Positions 13,360-23,559 of a stretch of DNA of 64,000 nt are shown in pieces. The stretch's first letter is position 1. Every line of letters starts with the position of its first letter. Source of the DNA: Cunninghamia lanceolata (taxonomy: Eukaryota; Streptophyta; Pinopsida; Cupressales; Cupressaceae); NCBI GenBank assembly GCA_027924645.1, contig BSBN01001965.1, forward strand, positions 12,824,001 to 12,888,000. The letters run 5' to 3'. The position numbers and the translations under genes were made by a program. Under the pieces are notes generated by a model. That model was not told the DNA's origin and did no database searches. It worked only from the letters and a program-made list of their open reading frames with translations.

Positions 13360-14430
13360 ATGCAGGTGCATTTAGAATGTTGGCCAAGGTTTCTTCATCC
13401 TTCTACCGGATGTGCTTAGCAAGAGCAATAAACCCCATTATAATGCACTATCAAGCTTGTGCTACGGAAAAGGCAAGGGCAGGAACGTGGAGGATTCATA
13501 GTTACAAGGACGAATGGTGCCCTCACAAAAGATGATTGCTGCCTGGGAGGTTCTTAGAGGCCTTTACTTCAACATCAAACCTTCCCTTAAGGGTGTTTGG
13601 TTGGGCGGGGGCTGCTACCATCGAGTCATCCCTCTTAGCTGTTTATGCAAGACACATAGGCAAATATCATCCACAAGTGTGCAGATTGAAGAGTCAAGCC
13701 CTCTGTTTGAGTACTTTGCCATAGAGGTTTTGAACAGGGGCAGCCTCTATGTGATCAAAATGTGCTTTTCAAGATATAGTTTGCCCTTTCTGTTGGCTGT
13801 TTCAATGCATTAACATAAGGAAAGAGGGATCGATCTTCACTCTTGAGTAGGTCAAGGCCTTTCTTCACCAAGTTGTGGCCTTTTTACCAGGGTCAGCGTC
13901 TAATTTTGCTAAAGAAGGAACGTGGCACCAAGGGTCTTCTACCGGTCTGAGTCAAGGCTTCAACCTTATGGCATCGATGCCTGTGAAGAGCTGGGTGGAG
14001 GGTGCACAGTGTGAGAGGTGTGATAGGTTCTAGCTACTTCCTTTATGTAGGGCATCGGGCATCAAAACAAGGGTGTCACACCCTTTACATAGCACAAGCA
14101 GGCAGTTATGAACCTAAGTAACAGGCTATGGATCGATCTTCACACGTTGATCAGAATGCGATAAGATCCCTGCAGAAGCAAAAATGTGAGTTGTCAGGTG
14201 AAAGAAAGGGCATCCGCTTCTGCACATGGGGTGGCCTTTCTCTAAAAACCCTGAGGCATTTCGAATGATGGCCTTGTTGCTTGGCGTTCAGCCTTTCTAT
14301 ACAAAGCAAATCGCCTTCCAATGTCGATCCGTCCCAACAATGCAAAATGTAGGATTGACCTTCTACAAGACAAAAAAACAAAGAGGATAAATTTTTACAA
14401 TAAGAATGCAATTAATGAAATGGATTAATG
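13360..14430. other. GC-richer insert of unknown origin inside the LTR element
   Basis: Between the two gag-like units the base composition rises well above the surrounding AT-rich DNA, and plus-strand frames stay open in pieces: 13514-13813 (99 codons), 13536-13724 (62 codons), and a block near 14225-14345 reading NPEAFRMMALLLGVQPFY. I do not recognise a domain. It may be captured host gene sequence broken by frameshifts, or the remnant of another element. I see no clear exon borders. Confidence 0.45.
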
Positions 14431-14564
14431 AATTACATGTGAGAACATGCTTTTATATTTGCAAGTTAGAGAAAACCGTAATATAACTTAAGAATAACCT
14501 AAGACTAAAATTAGCCCTAAGTCAACTTAATAAAGTGTAATTAAATATTTAATTACACCAACAC

Positions 14565-15898
14565 CCCCCCTGCCCCCCTTAAGTGCAACTTAGGGAGAAA
14601 TGAAAAACATGCAACTAATGCAATAATAGGTCCTAGCTACAAAGCCATGTTAGGTACCCATGTACAACAAGAATCTCTCATAAGGTAGAGAAAATGAGAA
14701 AAACCCAATGGGAGAAAACTCCTCTCCAAAAGAGAGAAAAGAAAACAAGTACATGAACATGTGATGGAAGAAGGACTAAATCTAAGACCCCCCCAAGAAT
14801 TAAATCCATCACAAAAGTACAATCATGCATGCCCCCCCACAAGAGAGGAAGAAGAGAGAATGTCTAGTGACCCCCCAGAAAGAAGAAGGATGAAACCCCA
14901 TGCGAGGAAATGCTCCCTCCCAAAATAGAGATGAGAAGAGAGACCATGCAACCGCTCCTCAAAATGACTCCTGTAGTGCTGGAAGATGCTCGACATAGAA
15001 TAAAGATGAAGACCCATGAATGTCGAACAGCATTCCTCCCCTTGGGAAGCAATAGAACTGCAGATGTGTGCATAATGTCTTCCCATTCCAGATAGGAATA
15101 TACAGGGAGAAGGATAAATGTCTCTGAACTCTGCATATAATCCAAGGACAATAATGATGCTCCTGAAAACTACTCAAATGTCTCCAATCCATTGCAAAAT
15201 TGTGAGTGAATGGGTGGATGAAGAACAATCTCTGAAGAAGATGATGGTGATGCAAGTCCATCGAAGCTGTCATCAAATAGAAGACAAATGTCCTCAATGT
15301 GGTCCTCCAAATCTACAAGGTGGGACTCTACAAACAACAATGATATATCTGGTAGATATGTGTCCCAATGAGCTATCTCTGGAAGACTGATAATGTCCTA
15401 CTACAAACAATATGATGTAGCAACAGGTAATAAAGATGCGATCTCGATGAGAGGAGGAGAAGCAAGTGAAGGCTCTGTGTCATCTGAACTAACAAGACTT
15501 GTCAAATAAGGAAGCTCCTCAATTGTATCATCATCAAAAGGTATGCAATCTGCATCATCAAAGGGTATGTGGCAATCCATAGCAAAATCATCTAAGAATG
15601 GAGAGATATGTGGGTCTCCATATATCTCCCAAATGTTAGTCCAAAGAGCGCGTGGGCACTCAATATGTGAGATGGAACACATAGTGTCAAAATCAACACT
15701 ATAACCAATCAATCATACAATATGATCAACATAATTTTCCCATGTAGATTTCCTCCCAGGTGTATCTAGTTCAGGTATGAGTCCATAAAGATAAGGAAAA
15801 AGATTAAGCCACTTGAGATGTGTCAAGATGCCCTTTTACCAAGACTCATAATTATCCTTACCTAATGTTATCACAGAAGGGTGAATAGAAAAACCCAT
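14565..15898 (-). pseudogene. gag-like unit 1 of the LTR element, with its 3' flank
   Basis: From an ATG at 15898, the minus strand reads MGFSIHPSVITLGKDNYESW-stop-KGILTHLKWLNLFPYL, the L-x-x-x-N-Y-x-x-W pattern of copia gag N-termini. It continues through SHIECPRALWTNIWEIYGD and an acidic tail (IPFDDADCIPFDDD) to 15401. Downstream, the flank to a purine tract near 14565 parallels 11926-13253: both contain TTAGGTACCCATGTACA shortly after the purine tract (12070 and 14650). So about 1.33 kb is present twice, head to tail. Two stops break the N-terminal half. Confidence 0.6.
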
Positions 15899-16099
15899 GA
15901 TATCTCCTCAAATATATCAGATCTGAGATCAATAATCTAAATATGTGTTAATGTTAATAAATGAAGTCCAACAAAACAAACACAACTTCTCCAAGTGCCA
16001 AAAGGTCTAGAATATCAAACAAAAGCCATAAAATCAACAAAATAAATAAAGAATACCTGGGGTTGAATCTAGAAGAAGTTCATAGATTTCTGTGTAGAG

Positions 16100-16500
16100 C
16101 TCCTCAATACCTTTCCAACACCTATTTGTTTGCTCGATTTTGACGCCATAGGCAAATGATATGCCTAAAATATTGAAGGCTGCTCCGAAAAAGAAGACTC
16201 GACTTCTAGTGAAAACAACAGGCTACTGAGAAAAAATTAGAAAAAAATACTTGCACCACTGGATAGTTCTTGGAGTTCTCTTTCGGCGAGATCCCGTTTT
16301 CCCGATTTTGACATCATATGCAAAAGATATGCTTGATTTCGCGAAACTACTCTAAAAAAGCAAAAAAAAGCAAGCAAGGGCCAAAAATAGAGACGCAGGT
16401 TTGTGATCTATTTTTCTCAAAATCTGTGTGCTTTCTAAAAAAACAGAGATACCCAGATAGGATTTCGACGCTGCCGACAAAACCTAGAAATATTTTGAGT
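16100..16500. repeat. imperfect tandem repeat in the 5' leader of the LTR element
   Basis: CGATTTTGACGCCATAGGCA near 16135 recurs as CGATTTTGACATCATATGCA near 16304, each followed by AAATGATATGCCT/AAAAGATATGCTT, with diverged flanks. It lies between the PBS and the first gag-like ATG. Confidence 0.55.
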
Positions 16501-16673
16501 TGAGGTTATACCATTTGAATGATCAATGCCTATTCTCTCAAACTAGTGAACAAATATCTTCAGATCTGGAGCTTTAAATCCAATGGAATACTCTGTTTTA
16601 CACAAAAATACATCTAGCAAACGGCTCTTGCTCAGATTTTTCTCCGAATCTAAGAAGGGGTTTGCAGATCTGG

Positions 16674-16686
16674 AGCTCTGATACCA
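16674..16686 (-). promoter_or_regulatory. primer binding site (tRNA-Met) of the intronic LTR element
   Basis: The minus strand reads TGGTATCAGAGCT and abuts the LTR with no gap. Same site as in the copia element at 1969-1981. Confidence 0.9.
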
Positions 16687-16974
16687 TGTAGATTTTTTTA
16701 GATCTCCAGAAATAAAAATCAAACACATAAAACCAATTTGCATTGTATGGACTTCATTGTTTTTCACATTATCAAATGCATAGATTTACAGATTTAATAG
16801 CCACCTTAGGAGAAGAATCCTAGGAGGAAAATCAGGGACAGACTGCTGTTTGCTTTATTTTGCATGAAAATCACCGACCAAAATCAAGGAAACTAACTGT
16901 TGTGCTTAGTGTGCTTAGTTAGCTTATTGCAGGAAATCCCCCCTGTTGATCACGGAGAGAAATTGACGCTAACA
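16687..16974 (-). repeat. 5' LTR (288 bp)
   Basis: Starts TGTAGATTTT and ends GACGCTAACA. Same length as the LTR at 11638-11925. Followed directly by the right-hand GCCTC duplication. Confidence 0.9.
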
Positions 16975-16979
16975 GCCTC
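16975..16979. repeat. target-site duplication, right (GCCTC)
   Basis: Exact match of 11633-11637. With the LTR termini it confirms one clean integration event. Confidence 0.9.
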
Positions 16980-17321
16980 CACCACTTGAAGGACTTCCTG
17001 CCTGAAATCTCTTAAGTCTTGCATTCCTCCTAACACTTCTCCCCCGACTCAACTCAAATCTTGAGTGATTATCTACTGTTTTGCTCGGAGCTTACCCTGT
17101 ATCTCTAGTCGAATGCAATAAACCGGAAGGTAAATAAAAAAAATCAAACCACGAATGAGTTTACATGTTCACAAATTAGACTGAAATCTTCCCGTTTGAA
17201 ATCTCTTTAATTTACTTTTAGAGCTACTTTCATTGTCTTATTAAAAAATAAAAAATAAATTAATTAAAATTTGAATGCCAATCAATTCCTCTTGATTTAA
17301 AATATGTAGATTTTGGTGTAG

Positions 17322-18095
17322 ATTAAAAGGTTGCTAGAAAGAAATGGTGCACGGAGGACTGCAAAGACAATGGAGGAAGCAAAAGAGTGCTCATTAGCAA
17401 CTGAAAAATCAACATGGAAAGTCCAAACTATTTCAATAAATGCAGTGTTGATCGCAGGGGTAGCGTTCGCAGCAGTTTTCACTCTCCCAAAAGAAGACAA
17501 CAAGAATGCTGTTTTCTTTCAAATTACAGTGATATGCGACGCATTAGCATTCTGTAGTTCACTTGCATCAGCAGTTCTACTAAATTATGCACTTTATGGT
17601 AAACAAGAAGACCCGTTGCTTCTCAACACCTCTCTCACTGGATTATGGATAGCCTTGATATCTCTATTGCTGACATTCGGGACGGGCACTTTTATGGTGG
17701 TGGCGCCAAAGCATAAATCTGTGGCAGTCATTGTGATGGCTATGGTGACCATTGTTCCGATTTGCATAAGGATAATGATTTTCCGTTCCAAGAAATACAT
17801 CTTCAGAGAAGACGAACATCACCTCTGGACACTCTTAATAGTTGGTTCCGTTCAGCTCATACTTGTAAATACACTTTGCAGAACTACTGGAATCAAATTC
17901 GAAGGGGCAGTGTGTATTGTTGTGGGGTTGATGATGGTGTGGATTGGAGTATCAATAGGCCCCAAAAAATTATTTCGTCCTAAGCGTTACATTTCCAGAG
18001 ATAACGGGTATTACATCCGGTTCTTGATTATTGGCTCGATCGTGGATGTCTTATTTATTTTGGTTTTATTAGCAGCCAAGTTTAGTGTTTATTAG
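17322..18095 (+). CDS. ankyrin/PGG membrane protein, exon 3 (PGG domain)
   Basis: Last exon, 257 codons plus TAG, entered in phase 0 after GGTGTAG. It opens IKRLLERNGARRT and then has the PGG-domain entry TWKVQTISINAVLIAGVAFA. The namesake Pro-Gly-Gly is replaced by Pro-Lys-Glu (TLPKED). Hydrophobic segments lie at about residues 350-367, 375-402, 418-438, 445-466, 480-497, 507-525 and 545-564 of the 569-aa protein. Seven is more than the usual four of this family. The extra C-terminal part repeats a motif, FRSKKYIFRE (466-475) and FRPKRYISRD (530-539), each just before a membrane segment, suggesting an internal duplication. The frame is intact with no stops. Confidence 0.88.
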   Translation: MKRLLERNGARRTAKTMEEAKECSLATEKSTWKVQTISINAVLIAGVAFAAVFTLPKEDNKNAVFFQITVICDALAFCSSLASAVLLNYALYGKQEDPLLLNTSLTGLWIALISLLLTFGTGTFMVVAPKHKSVAVIVMAMVTIVPICIRIMIFRSKKYIFREDEHHLWTLLIVGSVQLILVNTLCRTTGIKFEGAVCIVVGLMMVWIGVSIGPKKLFRPKRYISRDNGYYIRFLIIGSIVDVLFILVLLAAKFSVY

Positions 18096-18146
18096 CATGC
18101 TGTAATGAGCTCTTTATTTTTTAAGCCATTCTAAGAGATTGAGATA

Positions 18147-18152
18147 AATAAA
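18147..18152 (+). terminator. candidate polyadenylation signal AATAAA
   Basis: AATAAA 51 bp after the ankyrin/PGG stop codon, in the usual range for a plant near-upstream element, followed by a T-rich stretch. The AATAAATG context could also be chance in AT-rich DNA. Confidence 0.5.
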
Positions 18153-19331
18153 TGGGCACTTTGTTTTTGTTATTGCTTAATGGTTATATAAAAATAAAGT
18201 TGTTAATTTATAATATTGAAGAAATTTTAAATTGTTAAGAGTATATTAAAAATAATTAAGGTAATAAGTGAAAAATATTATATATGGTTTTTAATTAAGT
18301 AAAATATATATTTGTTATGATACAGAGATGTTTTGTTTTAGAAGTAAATTTTTAGATGTTTATTATTCACAAATTTAAAAGATAGATTTAATATCTAGTC
18401 AAGTAAGGATTCAAATTAGTCTAAACAAGTGAAATAAGGTTTATAATTAAAATGTAGGCAATTAGGGTTCAATTAATAAAAGAGGGCGGTTCTTCTACGT
18501 TTGAGCCTTTACAAGGAAAGTGAGGTTGATCATAGAGATTTAATTAAAAAAATTAAAGAGAAATTAAAATAACACATTTAAGATTAAATACCAAACAATG
18601 CTTTGTGTATTGGATTGTCCCAAGAATTTGTCACTAAACAATTGCTATTCTAGATTACTAATACAAGACCTAGAAACCTCTTTTAAGAAAATAAGATATG
18701 TCATGTATGCAACCAAGAATGTAAGAAAAAATTCTCTCCCCAATGTTATTGTAGTTCAAGATCATACTTTATACATGAATGTGATAGAAAACAATAATGT
18801 ACAACTTTCTAAAAATGATTACGAACATTAGCTCTCATAAGATATAGCAAAGTTTAGTGCTAGCACACTATACAAACTAGTAGAACAACTAAGACTACGA
18901 TGATATAGAAGAAACAATATATTTGAATTGAATTTTTAAAGTGTTGGAAGAATTAGATACCAAAGAACGATGCCTTGATCTCAAGGGTGACAAAATAAAG
19001 CTTTTGCGACATCCCTTCAAGGCTACTAAAAAATTGACCATTTTTAAAAATTTATTTACTTAACACTAATTAATTTATCTAAGATATGGGGAATTGGGAA
19101 TTGACAATAGTATTTTTCCTTGACAAGTCATTCGAAGTCTCTTTCTACTAACATTCCAATCCTCTCAAGGCATGGGTAGCATCAAGATCCACAACTCATG
19201 GCTAGTTTTGTTGATTGTGCACTTAACCTTTATTGTTAAAATCATGCACAAGAGTATATGGTTATAAAATTACAAAATAGAGGGATTCACGAGAGGTGCA
19301 AGGGCCTTCCATCTCAGTGAGATGATCAATT
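18153..19331. other. AT-rich intergenic stretch
   Basis: No recognisable gene. One 77-codon plus-strand ORF (18598-18831) has no known domain and no flanking gene signals; probably chance. Confidence 0.5.
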
Positions 19332-22087
19332 TGTAGGAGTACAATCAACACTAAGAGGATGGGGGGTGAATCAGTGTTGAGTCAAAAACCACAATTTATG
19401 ACTTTTCAAACTTGACAATGAAGTTTATCAAAAATGAATTCAATACTTGAACAACCAAAATCAAATGTTCAATCATATGTAATTACAAAAGACATGAGAT
19501 CATAACACAAAGAAATTAACGAGTGGAAAACCCTCCTGGGTTAGAAAAACCACTCAAAATTGCCTCACTAGCTTAAGCCAAAACCTCACTAGTTACAATG
19601 TTTAGAAGCACTAGCTTCAAGGAGCACCAACCCCTAATGTATACAAATAGGTCTCACTAACCATACAAGCCTTACTGACTACAAGATGCCTCACTAACAC
19701 ATACAAAGGTCTCACTGACCACAAGCCTCATTGGCATAGGAAGGTCTCATTGACCACAAGCCTCACTGGCATAGGAAGGTCTTAATGACCAATTCAATTG
19801 TCCTTATCAAAATAATGTGTAAGACATGATTGCTTCTCAATCTGATTTGCACCATTCATGACCTGTCATCTCTGAGCACACTCAAACCAATCTACATACT
19901 AGTCTCATTATCTCTATTCAATCCATTCACAATTCATTCACCTGTTTATCTCTGCATAACAATTCACCTGATGCAGTCAATTGTATATTGTCTTTGTGAT
20001 TCAGTTTAAAAGTTTGTTGCACAAGAAGATCTTCATCACAGCATTTTTGATCCTTACATAAACTCTCATACAAACATCTGATGATCTTGTCACTCTCTGT
20101 ATCTGCAAAAACATGATCTCATACATACAAAAATCATTTGTAATATCTTCTCAAAGATGTCTTTAATGCACTTTGATCCATACATTCACACCATCAATGT
20201 ACCTATAAAACAATTATATGCAATTTGAATAACCCTTCACCTTTCACATTCATATTCTTCAATTCTCATCTTCCATGTAAAACAACACAACCATATACCT
20301 TCTCTTCTCTAAATCAACTTCACAATTTAATTTATCAAACTGTTCATCTTCTATTTCATTTTCAAAACTTGTCATAAAATCTCCTAAAATACACAAATGG
20401 CTTTTCATTTCCTCCATTTTGCATACCTTCATTTCTTCATATTCTTCCATCTTAAGAAAATAATCTTCAAATTTTCTTTCACCTGAAGAAAGATAATTTG
20501 TCCTTGCTCAAAAAAATCCATCTGCAAAAATAAAATATTATATGCATGAAGTCTCTTCATATTCCTTCTAAGAAAATTCATTTCCATTCCCATCATAAGA
20601 TATTCTTCAACCTGCAAGAATAAAAACATATACAACTATATTTTCTTCTCTGCATCATTATTATCCTGCAAGGTCATCTATGATCATTTTCTTTGAAATC
20701 CTTCTCTTTACAAAATCATCAGACAAAAAATAATATCTGCAAATAACCTTCTTCCATTAAAACTCTATTTTGCATTCATGTATACCTTTTCATAAAAGAA
20801 ACTTCTCCAAAATCTTTTCTTTTTAGCCTTTAAAAAAATACTTCTTTTATTCAGCCTATCTTTCCATCTCTACAAAAGGCATTAAAAAGGAACCCCTAAA
20901 CTTCCTCTTTAGACTGCACGAGAGGGATAAAAATTAGAAATAATTTCTTGAAAAAATTCATTGAAAAACTAAAAAAAACTGCCTCTTCAAAAATGCTAAA
21001 AATGGCTTTAAAATCATATAAACTGCAGTCAAGATATAATGACACTTGAATGAACGTCAAAGAGGTTGCATGCTTATCGGGGGCTTAGTTTTAAACTGTG
21101 GCCTTTGATTTTCATTTGCGCGCCCTATGTAGATTTAAACTCATCCCTTGATTTAATCTTTGGCACCCATGCCTCACCGAACCACCAATAGAACTAGTCC
21201 CACTAGAAAGAGGGGGTCGGTTAGACCACGACCCTAATGCCCTTAAGTTGTGACTAAAGTCACCTTTGACTTGCTATAGCAAGTCACTTCTCAAATAAAA
21301 CAAAAAGTGCAAGTGTATATGATGGGCATCAAAGGCAAGCTTTAAGCTTGATAAATAGCATAGGATTTAGAATTTACAATGATTTCATTACTCAAAAAAA
21401 ACTGAGACATTTGTTTATGAGAAAGGCATTAGAACAAATTTGTAATAAAGACCTTTTACTTCAACGTCTCAACTTATGAAGATAATGTAGAGACACCACC
21501 ATTTTTCAACCACATGAATTGAGTGACAACAAGCTCTCAACATGTCTTTGACAGAGATCTTACTTCACCAAAACAATTTAGGACATACAATTTGCACCTT
21601 GAGAGTAAGTGACTTGCACCTTGAGAGTGAATGAACAAATTGCTCCTCTCAATCTCTATCAAAACAACTTGTTACATGTGTGTGACCAATACAAATGTTC
21701 TTGTTCAACCTTCATGGAGATGAGTATGTATCACTAGATGAATCAAAACCATGACACCCTGATGAGATAAAGATCAATATATATCATGCAAGATGTTCCA
21801 ACACTTTAACACATGTAAGCACTAAGAATCAACACACCACATCATACTCAACCTGTCAACAATATCAAATCATAACACAAAACTAAGAACTCCAAAGATC
21901 AATATGAACACCAAACACATCCTTGATAAACCTAACACATGATCCAGTCAACTCAATATATCAACTAAATAACTGGTGAGCAACAACATCATGAGTATGC
22001 ATACAAATCTTGTGACATCTGAACACCATGAAGACTCTTGTATATCACACAATCTACTCAACACCTTTTTGACATCAATGACAATCA
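19332..22087 (-). repeat. second long copia-type LTR (solo or truncated; edges uncertain)
   Basis: The left part carries GATGGGGGGTGAATCAGTGTT near 19358, the block also found in the LTR at 1984-3227, followed by the same kind of GTGGAAAACCC...GGTTAG segment. The right end carries TTTTTGACATCAATGACAATCA (22066-22087), matching the terminal motif of the first LTR. A plausible left edge is the TG at 19332. At about 2.75 kb it is longer than the first LTR and may contain an insertion. A short internal array of GGTCTCACTGACCACAAGCC-like units lies at 19640-19790. I could not find a matching target duplication, and no PBS is seen at the left edge, so solo LTR versus fragment is open. Confidence 0.55.
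19640..19790. repeat. short tandem units inside the LTR
   Basis: Four to five copies of a unit of about 35-40 bp built on GGTCTCA(C/T)TGACC...AAGCCTCA(C/T)TGGCATAGG. A weaker relative with CTCACTATCAGAGCACACTG lies at 2263-2282 in the first LTR. Confidence 0.6.
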
Positions 22088-23220
22088 GTCACCATCACAG
22101 TTAGCATAAACTTGATTTGACAAAAACTAATCTTGCCTCTTAAATGTGTAGGAGTCCTCAAATCATCAAACTTACCACAAGATATTATGATAGATTTAGT
22201 TAAATCTCATTCACTTCCAACAAACAAGCTCATGGGTCCAACCATGGGAGGATTATAGCTAACAAAAACATGGTGATGTAGGCCACATGCGAGCTAATGA
22301 TTTGGAACCTACAATCAAGATAACTTGAAAATACCAACCAATGGCACAATAGTAGACAAACCATATTACAAATGATCATAAGAGAGTGTATGAGTTGGGT
22401 CAGTGTAGGACCATGGGGGTCCAAACTAGACCCCTAAGCGGCAATGAAAATTCAAAAAAACAGAGTATTGCAACTTACATAAAAATTTGAATAGGTTATT
22501 AACATAATTTGAAAAATATGTAAGAATAGAATTTGTAGCAAATTCAATGTAGTTTCTATGCCACTAGTCCTTTTTTGGAAAAAAGTAAATCTATTTTGTG
22601 AAAATTAGAAATTTCAATGCAGTAGTATTAAATTTTCAAAAAAAAAAAAAAAAGACAAAAAGTAGGTGTATGTCTGACCAACCTAAGTACAAGAAAAAAA
22701 AAATTCTGAAACTTTCAATATAAGTAGAGGACACATGCTCGGATGTGCCACATTTTTTTGTAATTTTTTTACAAGTAAATAATTAGTTATGATTTTTTTA
22801 TTAGAACATTTCAAAATTATTAAAACACAATTCAAAAAATGTGAAATAGTTTGAAAATTATAGAAGTTTTTCAATCAGCCTATCAATCAGGCCTTTAGTC
22901 ATAATGTATGTAGAAAATCAATAATAATTATCTATTAAGTTAAAAATAAGGCATATCTTATATTGGTGGAAAGTTGACAATTTTTTCAATAAACCCTTTT
23001 TCATTTCATCAAATTCAAATAAAAAAAAAGTCATCAGCCACAAGGGTGAACTTTGGAAAACTAAGGAAATTTTGCAAACACATTTTTTCAGTTGAGTTTC
23101 CAAGTATGGCAATCCTGAACCAAATCCCGAGCCTACTGATTTTGTCAGAAAAAATGGATATTCATTTGTAACAGATATTTGTTACAAATAGATTTCCATT
23201 TGTAACAGATATCTATTACT
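22088..23220. other. AT-rich stretch without a gene
   Basis: No recognisable coding sequence. An A-run lies near 22639-22653. Two copies of TTTGTAACAGATAT occur at 23165-23212, a motif whose relative appears at 29942-29976. Confidence 0.5.
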
Positions 23221-23369
23221 TGTATTATTTATAATACATAATATATTAATATATACTAATATACTAATATATTATATATTATATACTATGTATTATATAT
23301 TATATATAATATATAATATATTATATTATATATTATTATATTATATTTTATATATTAGAGAAAGGGGGA

Positions 23370-23403
<34 letters not shown>
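23221..23403. repeat. AT-rich microsatellite plus (GA)14
   Basis: 23221-23357 is almost wholly A/T with irregular TATA/TAATA units. 23376-23403 is an uninterrupted GA run. Such compound microsatellites often abut element ends. Confidence 0.85.
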
Positions 23404-23406
<3 letters not shown>

Positions 23407-23559
23407 AAGAGGTATTATTGTTTAATTTGATTGCTTCAAAAAATATGAATCCTCTCATAACTTCAAGAAATATTACTCTTAAGTAGAAAATAATGCATTT
23501 TGATATTTCTTGAAGGAGCATGATAATCATTGACAATTGACAACTACTCACACACCACA

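Larger units (their letters stand above)
11638..16974 (-). mobile_element. non-autonomous LTR retrotransposon with twin gag-like units
   Basis: Complete structure, 5,337 bp: 288-bp LTRs at both ends, TGTAGA...AACA termini, a 5-bp target duplication GCCTC, a tRNA-Met PBS (16674-16686) and a polypurine tract (11926-11936). The PBS side puts the element on the minus strand, antisense to the host gene. The interior (11937-16673) has no protease, integrase or reverse transcriptase that I can find. It has two head-to-tail gag-like units (13253 and 15898 downward), each followed by a C-rich (plus strand) purine tract, at 11926 and about 14565. This fits a gag-only or large non-autonomous derivative mobilised by a copia partner. 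Confidence 0.88.
5680..17321 (+). other. intron 2 of the ankyrin/PGG gene (11,642 bp)
   Basis: Starts GTAAGT and ends TTTTGGTGTAG; both flanking exons are in phase 0. 5680-11390 is AT-rich with no recognisable gene. It holds a (C)21 tract (7562-7582) and a tandem duplication (10741-11095). 11390-11637 and 16980-17075 look like one older gypsy gag remnant split by the LTR element at 11638-16974. 17076-17321 has nothing recognisable. Very long introns filled with retroelements are typical of conifer genes (established knowledge). That the two exon groups still form one gene rests on matching splice phase and on the ankyrin-then-PGG order of the family. A transcript would prove it. Confidence 0.8.

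Noticed and set aside
14823..15297. Several overlapping minus-strand ORFs of 87-112 codons
   Set aside because: They sit in the flank between the gag-like unit and the purine tract and overlap in different frames; no domain.
20259..20635. Acidic ORFs on the minus strand
   Set aside because: They lie within the second LTR, are low-complexity, and lack family signatures.
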